Assembly (NCBI RefSeq): GCF_034190915.1
Contig: NW_026947507.1
Location: forward strand, 18,975,501 to 19,039,500
DNA length: 64,000 nucleotides
Direction: 5' to 3'
From: Cavia porcellus
Taxonomy: Eukaryota; Chordata; Mammalia; Rodentia; Caviidae
Below the pieces are notes generated by a model, which was not told the DNA's origin, searched no databases, and saw only the letters and a list, made by a program, of their open reading frames with translations. The translations under genes were made by a program, and so were the position numbers. This document shows, one piece after another, positions 36,238-49,170 of the stretch (its first letter is position 1; every line of letters begins with the position of its first letter).

Positions 36238-37356
36238 GTGATGACCAACACATCCAGGAGACACTTTGGAACATCACTCAAGATCAGGAAATATAGGAAA
36301 ATGACAAAACAAGAGACAAAAATGACAAACAAAAGACAGATCTCCAGCCCATTCCAAGAAAGTGTAGGAGCCAAGTACATAGAAGAAAATACAAGCCAAA
36401 TAAAGAAACAACTCCAGGAAGCTATAATAGAACTCAAATCAGAAATAATCTCCCAGGTAAAAGAAGAAATGATAAATGTAATGAAAGAAATGCTGAACAC
36501 ATCTAAAGAAGACATAGTTAAAAAATTAGAGGAACAATGCAAAAAGATCGAAACCCTTAATGAACAATACAAGAAACAAACAGAATACATGCAGCAGATT
36601 CAATACTTGAAATCAAAAATTGCATTGAAAGTTGGCAAAACCACATCAACAAAAGTGAAGACAGATTTCAGACCTCAAACACAAGATTGAAGCTATTGAA
36701 CAGAAAAGTAAGATCTTTTAAAAATAACAAGGAATCAGGAAATAACAATTCAACAGTTGTGAGATGCTGCAAAGAAAAACAATGTAAGATTGATAGGGAT
36801 AAATGAAAAAGAAGGGGACAACTCAATTGATATCAAGAGGTTATTTACAGGAATAACAACTGAAAATTTTCCAAACATGAGAGTGCAAACTGACATACAG
36901 ATCAGTGAAGCATATCAGTGAAGCACATACATATCAGTGAAGCATAGAACTCCAAATAGCTATAACCAAAATAAAATTACACCCAGACATATAATAATCA
37001 CCATCCTAGAAATTAAACATAAGAATAGAATGTTAAAAGCTGTTAGAAAGAAAAGAAAGATCACCTATAAAGGAAAATCTATCAGAATCACAGCTGACAT
37101 CTCAACACAAACAATGAAGCCAAGAAGAGCATGGAGTGAGGTTTTTCAGATCCTAAAGGAAAATGACTTCCAACCCAGACTAATGTACCCTGAAAAAACT
37201 GTCCTTCGAACTGGATGGAGAAATAAGATACTTCCACTACAAAGAACAGCTGAAGAATTTCATAATTATAAAACCAACCCTACAAAGAATACTGAAAGAC
37301 AGTATTTCCTAGATAGACATAGGGAAAAAAAAACACTAAGCAAGGCAATTAAGTAG
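36238..37356 (+). pseudogene. L1 ORF1, frameshifted (older subfamily)
   Basis: The N-terminal basic part and coiled coil run through 36690 (SQVKEEMINVMKEML, KKLEEQCKKIE). A frameshifted middle follows. The RRM and C-terminal part lie at 36937-37356 (ITPRHIIITILEIKHKNR, RITADISTQTMKPRRAWSEV). A small tandem repeat, 'catatcagtgaagca', occurs near 36905-36945 within it. No single frame spans the protein. Confidence 0.85.
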
Positions 37357-37399
37357 AGTGGAAAGGTAAAGAAGCAACAGCAAAAAGATAACATGTCAA

Positions 37400-40300
37400 C
37401 AATAAATCAATATATAACTGTTATAACTATTGATGTAAATGGCCTCAATTCACTCAATTCTCAATTTAAAACAAACAGACTGGCAGAATGGATCAAGAAA
37501 CAACATCCAACCATATGTTGTCTACAATAAACTCATCTAAACCAAAAGAAAACTCATAGACAGAAAGTCAAAGGATGGAAAACAATATTTCAGGCAACAA
37601 GAACCTCCCCCCAAAAAAGCAGGGTAGGTATTCTGTTTGCAGACAATGTGAACTTCAAACCAAGAATGATCCAAAGAGATAAAGAAGGTCACTACATACT
37701 AGTTAGGGGAAAAGTTCAAATTGAAGAGTTAACAAACTTAAATACGTATGCACCAAATTTATGAGCACCAAGCTATATGAAACAAGTATTAACAGAAATG
37801 AAAAATCAAATAGGCAATAACACAATTATAACAGAAGAACTTAACATGCCATTGACACAAAGGGATAAATCAATCTGACAGAAAATCAGCAAAGAAATAA
37901 CAGAACTGAATCAACCTGGGAAAAAATGGACTTGATAAACATATACAGAATGTTCCATCCAACAACATCAGAATATACATTTTTCTCAGCGGTACATAGG
38001 ACATTCTCTAAAATATATCATATAATAGCCCACAGAACATACTTAAGTAAATGCAAATGAATTGAAATTATCCCATGCATGTTATTGGATCATAGTGCCA
38101 TGAAACTAGAAATTAATGATAAAAGAAACTGCAAAAGCATCACAAACACATGGAAATTGAATAATACATTCTTGAGCAATCAGTGGTTCACAAGAAATTA
38201 AAGAAAAAGTTAAATAACATCTACAAGCAAATCAATATACAAATACAACTTACTAGAATCTGTGAGATGCAATGAAAGCAGTCCCCAGAGGAAAATTTAT
38301 TGCAGTTAATTCCCACATCATGATGCTACACCTCAAACATCTAGAAAAAGAAGAGCAAGTCAAGCCCAAAGCCAAAAGAAGAGAGGAAATTATAAAAATC
38401 AGAGCAGAAATCAATGCAATAGAGACTAAGAAAACAATCCAAAGAATCAATGAATCAAAGAGTTGGTTCTTTGAAAGAATAAATAAAATTGATAAACCCT
38501 GAGCCAACCTTATTTTAAAAAAGAAAGAAAAACTCAAATTCATGCAATAAGGAATGAAAAGGGTGAAATCACTACAGACTCTGTGGAAATACAAATGATC
38601 ATCAACAGCTATTTTGAAAGCCTCTACTTTCATAGGTTCAATAACACAGAAGAAATGGACAGATTCCTAGAAACATATGAACTACAAAAGCTGCATCAAG
38701 AAGATTTAAAACTCCTGAATAACCCAATTTCTATTAATGAAACTGAAAGTGTAATTAAATCCTTACCAAAAAAGAAGAGCTGAGGCCCAGATGGATTCAC
38801 TGTGGAATTCAACAAGAAATACAAAGAAGACTTAATACTGACACTCCAAAGTATTTAATGAAATAGAAAGGGAAGCAATTCTTCCTAAGTCATTTCTGGG
38901 AGCAAGTAGTACTCTAGTAACAAAATTGAGAAAGATCCAACTAAAATCAAGAACTACAGGCCAATCTCCATAATGAACATAGATGCAAAAATCCTCAATA
39001 AAATATTGACAAATAGACTGCAGCAAATCATCAAGAATTATAAACCCTAGTTAAGTGGGATTTATCCAAGGAATGCAGGGATGGTTCAACATATGTAAAT
39101 CAATAAATGTAATCCACCAAATCATAGAGCCAAAAATAAGAATCACATGATCATTTCTATAGATGCAGAAAAGCTTTTGATAAGGTCCAACACTTATTCA
39201 TGATAAAAAAAAACTTACAGAAAATTGGAAGAGATGGTCTTTACCATTTTTTACCATCTATTTACCATATGATAAAAGCCCTTTATGACAAACCAACAGC
39301 CAGCATCATATTAAATGGCCAAACACTGAAAGCCTTTACCTTAACATAAGGCACAAGACAAAAATGTCCATTATCACTGCTCCTACTCAACATAGTACTG
39401 GAAATACTAGCCTGACTAATTAGAAAAGAGAGAAAAATAAAGGAGCAAGGATAGGAAAAGAGGAAGTTAAATTATCGTTATTTGCAAATGACATGATACT
39501 CTACACCAAAGACCCACAAAACTGCATTGAAACACTCCTAGATATAATAAATAAATTTAGTAATGTAGCTAGATACTTAGTCAACACTCAAAAACCAATA
39601 GCATTTCTATATACTAACAACAAAATCACTGAAAGAGAATTATTAGAAGTGACAAACTTCCCAACAGTGTCCAAAAAAATGAAATACTTAGGAATTAATT
39701 TAATGAAAGAAATGAAAGATCTATTCAGGGAAAATTATAATACCCTGAAAAAAGAAGTTAAAGAGGAACTCAGAGATGGAAAGACATTTCTTGTTCATGG
39801 ATAAGAAGAATAAATACTGTGGAAATGGCCATTCTTCCAAAATTGTTATACAGATTCAATGCAATCCCAATCAAAATACCATTTGTATACCTCATAGAAC
39901 TAGAGAAATAACTACTAAGATTCATGTGAAACCAGAAGAGGCTTAGAATAGAAAAGACAGTTCTAAGAAGCAAAGACAAGGCAGAAGGTATCACAATCCC
40001 TGACTTGAAGTTAATCTACAAAGCAACTGTAATAAAATTAATATGGTACTGGAATAAAAACAGACCTAAAGATCAATGGAATAGATTAGAAGATACAACT
40101 CTAACTACAAACACTTTCAGTCACTTTATCTTTGATAAAGGGGCCAAACATGTTCACTGGAAGAACAATAGTCTCTTTAATAAGTGGTGCTAGAAAAATT
40201 AGCTTTCCATATGAAGAAAACTAAAACTAGATCCCTGCCTATCACCATTAACCAAACTAAAGTCTAAATGGATCAAAAATCTATTAAAACAGAAACAGTG

Positions 40301-41100
40301 AATCTGTTGGAAGACAAAGTAGGTAAAAATCTGAAGACATAAGGGTAGATAGAAAATTCATGAACAAGAACCAACCCACATGGGAAATACGTCCCAGAAT
40401 CAATAACTGGGATCACACTTTGTTAAAGATCTTCTGCATGTCAAAAGAAATATCCAGCCTAGTGAAAAGAAAATGAACAAATTGGGGCAAAAAATCTTAG
40501 TGAACTAACCCTCAGACAAAGGACTTCTGTCTAAAACATATAAATACTTAAAAAAAAAAAAATAAGACCCCCAAGTTCAAAGACCCAATCCAAAAATAGT
40601 CATCTGAGATGAATGCACAGTTCTCAGATGAAGAAATACAAATTTCAAATAAATATATGAAAAAATGTTCAGCATCATTAGTCATTAGAGAAGTGCAAGT
40701 TAAAACAACACAAAGGTTCCATTTCACTCCAGAAAGAATGGCCAGGATAGAGAAAACTACCAACAACAAATGCTGGAGAGGCTTCGGGGAAAAAGGAACT
40801 CTCCTGCACTGTTGGTGGGAGTGCAGACTGGTGCAACAATTGTGGAGGTCAATCTGGAGATTCCTCAAAAACCTGAGATTGAAGGTCCCATTTTACCCCG
40901 CTATTCCTCTTCGGGGCATATACTCAGAAGAACTGAAAACATTATACCACAGTGATATATGTGCACCCATGTTTATAGCAGCACAATTAGTAATAGACAG
41001 ATCTTGAAACAACCTATGTGCCCATTAATTGAGGAGTGAATTTTAAAAATATGGTATTTTTATACAATGGAGTACCACTCAGCTATAAAGAATGATCACA
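37400..41100 (+). pseudogene. L1 ORF2, broken
   Basis: Endonuclease region about 37420-38150. Reverse transcriptase about 38700-39520, where the catalytic box reads LFANDM (39477-39497) instead of FADDM, losing one catalytic aspartate. C-terminal region 39560-41100 (CLFNKWC near 40170-40190, [14 protein letters not shown] phrase near 40870). Many stops and frameshifts. Confidence 0.85.
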
Positions 41101-42743
41101 TTGATATATTTTTTTTTTTTAAATTTTATTTAAAAGAAAAAACAAAACAGTGTAAGGGTACAAGTAATACAGAACCACTAAAAAAACAGTAAGAAATCAC
41201 CAGCCAATAGATTACACATTATCATCTTAGAGATAGTTTTTCAAGTCACAGGATCAAAGCATACAAAGTGGACATTCAAACACTGAGACTGCAAACAGTT
41301 GCGTTCAATGATCCAATCAAAAACATTAATATGGTCATCTATGTAACACACCTAAACACACTTGCAGTTGTATCCTTTAGAGCACTTTTTTTCCTCTCTT
41401 TATTATAACAAAATTTACACATTTTGGGTTTTATTACTCCGATAGTTCTTATTACTTTTTTGGAAGAGAATAAAATCAAATATGACAAAACAAAGCTGTC
41501 AGTCAAAACCAAGGATAGACATAGATGTAAAACAGATGTAAAACATGATGTAAAAACAGAGTACAAGATTATCAACAGTGGTTACCATAAATGCCTCTTG
41601 CTTCCTTAAGAAGAACTGTCTATCTCGTTAGGTATTATAAAGTTGAACAAAACAGTAGAGAACAAGACCAATAAAATCTAAACATTGTAAATGTTACAGG
41701 ACTTCAAAAGAGGATAATAGTCAAACCAGAAAGGGCATCATAGTGAATCTGATTGCCTTCAAAGTAGTTGCCTATACCCTCAAACCTGATACTATTATAC
41801 AGAACAAAACAGAATCTAATCAGTCAAAACAAAATAGTGGGAATATTACAGGACTTCAAATCAAGTTAATAGGAAATCAAAAAAAGTTACTATAATATAT
41901 CCTAATTTTTTTAATTTGTTCCCCTTAATTTAAAAAGTAAGAAAAAAATAATTAAATATTTTTTAATGAATAAAGGAGAGATTGAGATAAAAGAGGACAT
42001 AACAACATAACAATACAGGTCAAATCATGACAGTTTCAGCAAACTAGTGCTTCACCACCAAATAATCCGACTTAATAGTAGTTACCATAGTGTCTTTTTC
42101 CTTGAAATATTTGAATATGTTTGTATAGTATCAAGCATATCAAGACAGTGTAAAACCATTCAAGTGGATGTAAGTATTGTAGGGTATTTAGAACCAGCTA
42201 ACAGAAAACAAACAATGGTTTCTATATTATCTCTTTGCCTATAACAATTTTTGTTTATACTATCACATATAATAAAATCCAGCAAGATACAACACGATAA
42301 AACCAATGGAGACAGAAGAGCCATAGTTTGGTGGGGCTTCAAAACAAGATCGTATTAAATCAGCACTAGCTGTTACGATGTCTTGTTTTCTTCAAAATAG
42401 CTGTTCATTTCATCACAGGCAATAATACCAAGCAACCCAGAATAAAGCCATTCCAATTAATAAGTGAAAACTTTATGAGGCTTCAAGGCCACATAATGGG
42501 GAATCATGATTACCACATAAATTTATATATTTGAATCATTTCCTGCACTAGGGAAACTATTCGGTATTCACACATGTGAGTTTGATTTATTTCACTTATG
42601 AGTATAGTTTCAAGCTGTGCCATTTATTGATAAATGTCTCAGTGTGATCCTTCTTTATAGCTGAGTAAGTACTCCATTGTATAGAATTACCACAACTTTT
42701 TTATCCATTCCTCAGCTGATGGATACCTGGGTTGTTTCCAAGA

Positions 42744-45700
42744 TCAGACGATTATAAATTGTGCTGCTAGTATACGTGCGCATATATCACTGTGGTAATA
42801 TGGTGGTAATATATGTGGTAATATATGTGCGCATATATCACTGTGGTATGATGCTTTCAGTTCTTCTGGGAATATCCCTAGAAGTGGAATAGCTGGAACA
42901 AATGGGACTTCCAATCCCAGCTTTTTGAGAAATCTCCAGACTGATCTCCACAAATGTTGTACCAATCTACACTCCCACTATCAGTGCAGCAGAGTTCCTT
43001 TTTCCCCACAGCCTCTCCAGCATTTGTTGTTGGTTTTCTTGACCCTGGCCATTCTTTCAGGAGTGAGAAGGAATCTCAGTGTGGTTTTAATCTGCATTTC
43101 CGTGATGACCAATGATGATGAACATTTTTTCATGTATTTATTTGCCGTTTGTATTTCTTCATCTGAGAAGTGTGTATTCATCTCAGATGCCCATTTTTGG
43201 ATTGGGTCTTTGAATTTTAGGGGCTGAGTTTTTTTTAATTCTTTATATATTTTAGACAAAAGTCCCTTGTCTAAGGGGGAGTTCACTAAGATCTTTTCCC
43301 AGTTTGTGCGTTTTCTTTTCACTGTGCTGGAGATTTTTTTTCACATGCAGAAACTTTTAATAAGAGGTGGCCCCAGATATTGACTCTGGGAAGTATTTCC
43401 TGTGTGGTTTGAGTCTTGTTCATGAATTTTCTACCTTCCCCTATGTCTTCAAGTTTTCTACCCAGTGTGTCTCCCAATAGATTTAGTGTTTCTGTTTTAA
43501 TATTCAGATCTTTGATCCATTTAGATTTTAATTTAGTACATGGTGATAGGCATGGGTCTAGTTTTAGTTTTCAGCAAATGGAGAGCCAGTTTTTCCAACA
43601 CCACTTATTAAAGAGATTATCATTCTTCCAGTGAACCTTCTTGACTCCTTTATCAAAGATAAGGTGGTTGAGTGTGTTTGTAGTTGTGGTTGTATCTTCT
43701 AATTATTCCATTGATCTTGAGCTCTGTTTTGATTCCAGTACCATGTTGATTTTACTACTGTTGATTTGTAGTATAACTTCAAGTCAGGGATTGTGATGCC
43801 TCCTGCCTTGCCTTTGCTGCTTAGAATTGCCTTTGCTATTCTAGGTCTCTTCTGGTTACAGATGAATTTTAGGAGTGATTTCTCTAGATCTATAAGGTAT
43901 GTTGATGGTATTTTTATTGGGATTGCATGGAATCTGTATAACAATTTTGGATAATGGCCATTTTCACAATGTTTGTTCTTCCTATCCATGAGCTAGGGAT
44001 GTCTTTCCATTTTCTGAGATCATCTTCAGTTTCTTTTTTCCGTGTATTATAATTTTCCCTGTATAGATCTTCCACTTCTTTCATAAGAGTAATTCCTAAA
44101 TTTTTCATTTTTTTGCTTGCTAGTGTGAAGTGTGAATTCTCTTATTTCTCTCTCTCTGTGATTTTGTTGTTAGTGTATAGGAATGCTATTGATTTCTGAG
44201 TATTTGTATCCAGCTACTTTACAGAATTTATTTATTATATCTAAGAGTCTTTCAATGGAGTTTGGGGGGTCTTCTATATAGAGTATCATGTCATCTGCAA
44301 ACAATGATAATTTAACTTCTTCTTTTCCTATCTTTACCCCTTTAGTTTCTCTCTCTTGTCTAATTAATCTGGCTAGTACTGCCTGTACTATATTAAATAG
44401 AAGTGGTGATAAAGGACACCCTTGTCTTGTGCCTGATTTTAAAGTAAAGGCTTTCAGTTTTTGGTCATTTACTATGATACTGGCTGTTGGTTTGTCATAG
44501 ATTGCCTTAATTATATTGAGGTAAAGACCATCTATTCCAATTTTCTGTAAAGTTCCTATCATAAATGAAGTTTGGACCTTACCAAAAACTTTTTCTACAT
44601 CTATGGAAATGATCTCGTGATTCTTACTTTTGGCTTTATTGATATGGCAGATTACATTTTTTTAAATTTTTATGTATGTTGATCCATCCTTGCAGGTCAG
44701 GGATGAATCCCACTTGATCATGGTGTATAATATTCTTGATGAATTGCTGCATCCTACTTGCCAGTATTTTATTGAGGATTTTTACATCTGTGTTCATTAG
44801 GGAGATTGGTCTATAGTTCTCTTTTCAGTTGAGTATTTCTCAGGTTTTGGTATTAGAGTAATATTTGCTTCCAGGAATGACTTAGGAAAGTTACATCCCT
44901 ATCAGTTTCATTGAATTTTGAGGAGTGTCAGCATTAAGTCTTCTTTGTATTTCTTGTAAAATTCTGCAGTGTATCCATCTGGGCCTGGGCTCTTATTTGC
45001 AGGTAAGGACTTAATTTCATTGATAGAGATTGGGTTATTCAGCAATTTTACATCATCTTGATCTAGCTTTGGTACTTCATATATTTCTAAGAATCTGTCT
45101 ATTTCTTCTGTGTTATCAAACCTTTAAGAGTAGAGGTTTTCAAAATAGGTGTTGATCTTCTGCATTTCTATAGACTCTGTAGTGATTTCACCTTTTCATT
45201 TCTTATTGCATAAATTAGAGCTTTTTCTTCCCTTTTTTAAATAAGATTGGCTAGGGGCTTATCGATTCTATTTATTCTTTCAAAGTACCAACTTTTTGAT
45301 TCATTGATTCTTTGGATTGTTTTCTTAGTCTCTATTGCATTGATTTCTGCTCTGATTTTTATAATTTCCTCTCTCCTTTTGGCTTTGGGGTGACTTGCTC
45401 TTCTTTTTTTAGCTGTTTGAGGTGTAGCATCAGGTTATTTGTATTCATTCTGTTTTCCTGATGTGGGAACTCAGTGCAATAAATTTTCCTCTGAGGACGA
45501 CTTTCATTGCATCCCACAGATTCCGGTAAGTTGTATCTGCATTTTCATTTTCTTGCAGGTATTGTTTAATTTCTCCTTTAATTTCTTCTGTGACCCACTG
45601 ATTACTCAAGAGTGTGTTATTCGTTTCCATATGTTTGTGGGAATTTTGCAGTATCTTTTATCATTAATCTCCAATTTCAGAGCGCTATGATCCGATAACA

Positions 45701-46400
45701 TGCAAGGGATGATTTCAACTCTTTTGCATTTGTTTAAATATGTTCTGTGAGCTAATATATGGTCCATTTTAGAAAATGATCCATGTACTGCTGAGAAGAA
45801 TGTGTATTCTGATGTCGTTGGGTGGAACATTCTTTATATGTCTATCAAGTCCATTTTTTCACAGGCGTGATTCAGTTATGTTATTTCTTTGCTCATTTTC
45901 TGTCTGGTTGATCTGTCTCTTGGCGTCAATGGCATATTAAGGTCTCCTGTTAGAATTGTGTTACTGATACTTTGAGTTTTCATTTCTGTTAGTAGTTGTT
46001 TTACATAACTGAGTGCTCTGGAGTTTGGTGCATATATATTTAAGATAGTTATCTCTTCCTCTTGGAGTTTTCCCCTAATGAGTATGTACTGACCTTCTTT
46101 GTCCTTTATGGTCATTGTTGGTTTAAAGTTCACGTTGTCTGCAAGCAGAATGGCTACTCTTGCTTTTTTTTTAGATTCCTGTTGCATGAAGTATTGTTTT
46201 CCATCCTTTGACTTTAAATCTGTTAGTATCCTTCTGGGTTAGATGGGTTTCCTGTAAACAGCACATGGTTGAATTTTGTTTCTTGATCTATTCTGCCATT
46301 CTGTTTCTTTTGATTGGTGCTTGGAGACCATTTACATTAATGGTTATAACAGTTATGTGCTAGTTTATTGTTGACATATTATCTTTCTGCTGTTGCATCT
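42744..46400 (-). pseudogene. L1 ORF2, nearly complete but broken
   Basis: Endonuclease pieces at 45876-46187 and 45445-45830 (SDHSALKLEIND near 45680). The reverse transcriptase piece at 44170-44562 has an intact-looking [14 protein letters not shown] box. The C-terminal piece spans 42744-43989. Stops and shifts separate these. A 51-bp in-frame tandem duplication lies at 42776-42877. Confidence 0.88.
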
Positions 46401-46562
46401 TCATCTTTCTGTCTAATTATCTGCTTTGCTTAGTGGTTTTTTCCTTTGTGTATCCATACTTTCTCTCAATATTTTTTGCAGGATTGGCTTGGTGTTCATG
46501 AAGTTCTTCAGCTATTCTTTGTCATGGAAGTATCTTATTTCACCATCAGTTTTGAATGATAG

Positions 46563-46902
46563 TGTCTTAGTTACTTTTTGCTCATTGCTGAGACAAAATA
46601 CCTGATGCCCAAGTTGGGAAAGGAAAGGTTTATTTCTTACAGTTTTTGGAGGTTTCATTCCAGACTCAGTTGGCCCCAAGGCAGGCGGGCATGGCTGGGC
46701 TGCAGTTCATGGCGGCTGCAAACAGCAAGCTGGACTGGCAAAGAGCAAGACACACCTTCTTTCTGCCATTACATCACATCCTGACTTCACCCCTATGTGA
46801 GTGGAGCACTGACACCATCAATTCAAGCACTAGACAATGAACCAATCACAAATACACAATGCAAACTCATGAGGCTCGAGGACACATACATAAACCATGA
46901 CA
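46563..46902 (-). mobile_element. MaLR-type solo LTR inside L1 ORF1
   Basis: On the minus strand it starts TGTCATGGTTTATGTATG and ends AAAGTAACTAAGACA, with AATAAA (reverse of tttatt near 46629-46635) close to the 3' end. The flanking repeat is short ('atag' on both sides, 4-5 bp). It cleanly splits L1 ORF1 near its C-terminus, so it is younger than that L1. It is similar to the LTR at 53949-54379. Confidence 0.8.
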
Positions 46903-47752
46903 ATAGTTTTTCAGGGTACATCAATCTAGGTTGGAAATCATTTAGCTTTAGGATCTGGAATACTTCACTCCATGCTCTTCTTGGCTTTATTGTTTGTGCT
47001 GAGAAGTCTGCTGTGATTCTGATAGCTTTTCCTTTATAAGTGATCCATCTTTTCTCTCTGACAGCTTTTAATAATCTATTCTTGTGTTGGATTTCTGGGA
47101 TGGTGATTATTATATGTCTAGGTGTAGTTTTATTTTGGTTATGACTATTTGGAGTTCTATGGGCTTCACTCAACCTAATGTCGGTTTCTGATCTCATGCA
47201 TGGGAAATTTTCAGCTATTACTTCTCTAAATGTCCTCTTGATGTCCTTTATGTTGTCCCCTTCTTTTTCATGAATCCCTTTCAATCTTATGTTGTTTTTC
47301 TTTGAGTCATCTATTTCCTGATTTCTTGTTATTTTTAAAAAGTCTTTCCTTTCCTGTTCACTAGCTGCAATCCTGTCTTCAAGGTCTGAAATTCTATCTT
47401 CACTTTCATTGAGGCGGTTTTTACAGCTTTCAGTGGAGTTTTTGATTTCCTGTATATCTCTGTGCACCTGCTGTATGTATTCTGTTTGTTTCTTATATTC
47501 CTCATCTGGGGATTCTATCTTTTTGTTTAGTTCCTCCAGTTTTTTAACAGTGTTGTCTTTAGATATATTCAGCATCTCTTTCATTTCTTTTATCATTTCT
47601 TCTTTTATCTGGGAGATTATTTCAATTTTGAATTCCTTTAAAGCTTCCCGGTGTTGCTTATTTATTTCAGTAGCTATTATATCCAATATTTGAGGTGTAT
47701 GGCATATATTTTCTTCTATATACATCACTCCTAGGGTTTCTTGAGATGGCAT
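46903..47752 (-). pseudogene. L1 ORF1, long open part, C-terminus displaced by the LTR
   Basis: A single frame is open from an internal ATG at 47750-47752 (MPSQETLG) through the coiled coil and RRM (TPRHIIITIPEIQHKN) into the LTR at 46902, where it ends with LTR-coded residues. The normal upstream start (MTK...) is present, but its fourth codon is TGA. It is nearly intact but cannot make the full protein. Confidence 0.88.
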
Positions 47753-47829
47753 GGAGGTTTGAGATTGTAATTTGGTCTTTCATTTTGTCATTTTCCTACA
47801 TTTCTGTGTTTCAAGTGTTATTTGAAAGC

Positions 47830-48295
47830 TTCCTCAGGGTCTGTTGGAAATCACTGCTATGTTCGCAGCTCCTGGGACTCTGGCACCCAGTTCCCCAGGC
47901 CTCTGGGCCTCTGGAACCTATGGCACTCTTCTGCTTGCTTAGAACTCCGCAGTTCCAGATAGCCTGGGCTCCGGGGACAGTGTGCACCCACCTGCTTGCT
48001 TGAAACTCCACAGTTCTCTGAGCACAGCCAGAATGGGGAGGTGGATGCAGGTGTGTGGGACCCGCCTAGCCACTTCACTGCACCCGGAAGGCTCAAGGGT
48101 CCCGAACAGTCTATGCTTGGGGGAGAGTGCGCTGGGCACTTACTGCAGGCCACGGTGGCCTCTGGAACTGGTGATGCTCGCCTGCTTCTTAGGAATACAC
48201 GGGGGGCTGGGGATTTAGCTCAGCGGCATAAGCACCTGCCTTGCAAGCAGGCAGTCTTGAGTTCAATCCCTGGTACCGGTAAAAATGAAAAAGAC

Positions 48296-48330
<35 letters not shown>

Positions 48331-48477
48331 AATACACGGTCCTCCAGACTCTCGGTGAGGTGGATGCAGGTGCCCCAGACCCACCCAGCTGTTCCACTGC
48401 ACCCAGACGGTGTGAGGGTCCCAAATAGATTGGGCTCCAGGGACAGCGTGTACCCGCCTGCTTACTTGAAACTCCAC
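47830..48477 (-). promoter_or_regulatory. L1 5' UTR (GC-rich), SINE inserted
   Basis: Homologous to 15420-15931 and to the monomer region at 62392. It contains the block with 'tcaagtaagcaggcggg' at its 5' end (about 48470) and is interrupted by the SINE at 48203-48327. A promoter role is known for L1 5' UTRs and inferred here. Confidence 0.65.
48203..48327 (+). repeat. ID-like SINE with a pure A tail
   Basis: Head ggggctggggatttagctc, B box gagttcaatccctgg and an A tail of more than 30 bases. The perfect 12-bp target duplication aggaatacacgg lies at 48191-48202 and 48328-48339. Low divergence and a long pure tail suggest a recent insertion. Confidence 0.95.
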
Positions 48478-49170
48478 CACATTGATATATTTATAAAGAA
48501 ATGGATGTAACTTGAGTCTATACTCATAAGTGAAATAAATCAAACTCACAAGTATAGATACCATATAGTCTCTCTAGTATAAGAAATGGTAAGTGTACAT
48601 AAGCTTTTATGGTAATCATGGTTCCCCATTACATTGCTTTGAAGTCTTATAATGTTTTCATTCATTGGTTAGAATGGTTTTATTCTGTTTTGTTTGATTT
48701 TATTATGTGTGATGGTATAAACAGCTACTTGAAGAAAACAAGACATTAGGGCAACCTTGATGATTTAATATCATCTTGCTTTGAAGTCTTGTTGTGCTTT
48801 TGTTCTATTTCCAATGGTTCTATCATCTTGTGTCTTATTGGATTTTAATATGTGTGATGGTATAAACAAATTTTTATGGAAAATGAGATGTTATAGAAGC
48901 CAATATTCATTTTCTGTTATTTGGTTTCTGTTATTTGGTCCATAATATCTTCATTCTCTTGAATGGATTTATACTATTTTATTAGGTTTGATATTATTGT
49001 ATATGAAGTTAGGTTCAACTATTTCAAAGAAAAGAGACATTATGGTAGCTACTGTTAATATCTGGTTATATTGTTGTGAAGTGCTGTGTTGCTTATATTG
49101 TTCTTTTCTGATTTGCTTTGTTTTGTCCCCATTTCTTTTATTCTGCATAAAATACATTTTTAAAAAACAT
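48478..49170 (+). mobile_element. Right part of the split plus-strand L1 (ORF2 end and 3' UTR)
   Basis: Continues directly from 41109. ORF2 end sequence comes first, then 3' UTR blocks with 'atggtaatcatggttccccatt' and 'ttgctttgaagtcttgttg'-type motifs, ending in an A-rich tail near 49155-49168. Confidence 0.85.

Larger units (their letters stand above)
36090..41109 (+). mobile_element. Near full-length L1 LINE, plus strand (left part, split by a later L1)
   Basis: ORF1 spans about 36238-37356 and ORF2 about 37400-41100. The sequence is continuous until it is cut at 41109 by the minus-strand L1 and resumes at about 48479. A possible short duplication (attaagga) is seen near 36080 and 49170. 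The GC-rich 5' UTR of the younger copies is not evident. The upstream 36090-36237 is a short, different leader. Confidence 0.85.
41110..48477 (-). mobile_element. Full-length L1 LINE, minus strand, inserted into another L1
   Basis: The T-run at 41109-41120 is the A tail in reverse. Then come the 3' UTR (41121-42540), ORF2 (about 42550-46400), ORF1 (about 46400-47800) and the GC-rich 5' UTR (47830-48477). The target duplication cacattgatatatt lies at 41097-41110 and 48478-48491. The pre-insertion site is the ORF2 3' end of the plus-strand L1. It carries a MaLR LTR and an ID-like SINE as later insertions. The length without these is about 6.9 kb. Confidence 0.93.

Noticed and set aside
42744..42877. 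CRISPR-like direct repeats
   Set aside because: Only two units without spacers; it is a tandem duplication within L1 ORF2. No CRISPR is expected in a mammalian genome.
48203..48300. tRNA gene (A and B boxes present)
   Set aside because: The arms do not form a cloverleaf of tRNA length, an A tail and target duplications follow, and many copies exist; it is a SINE.
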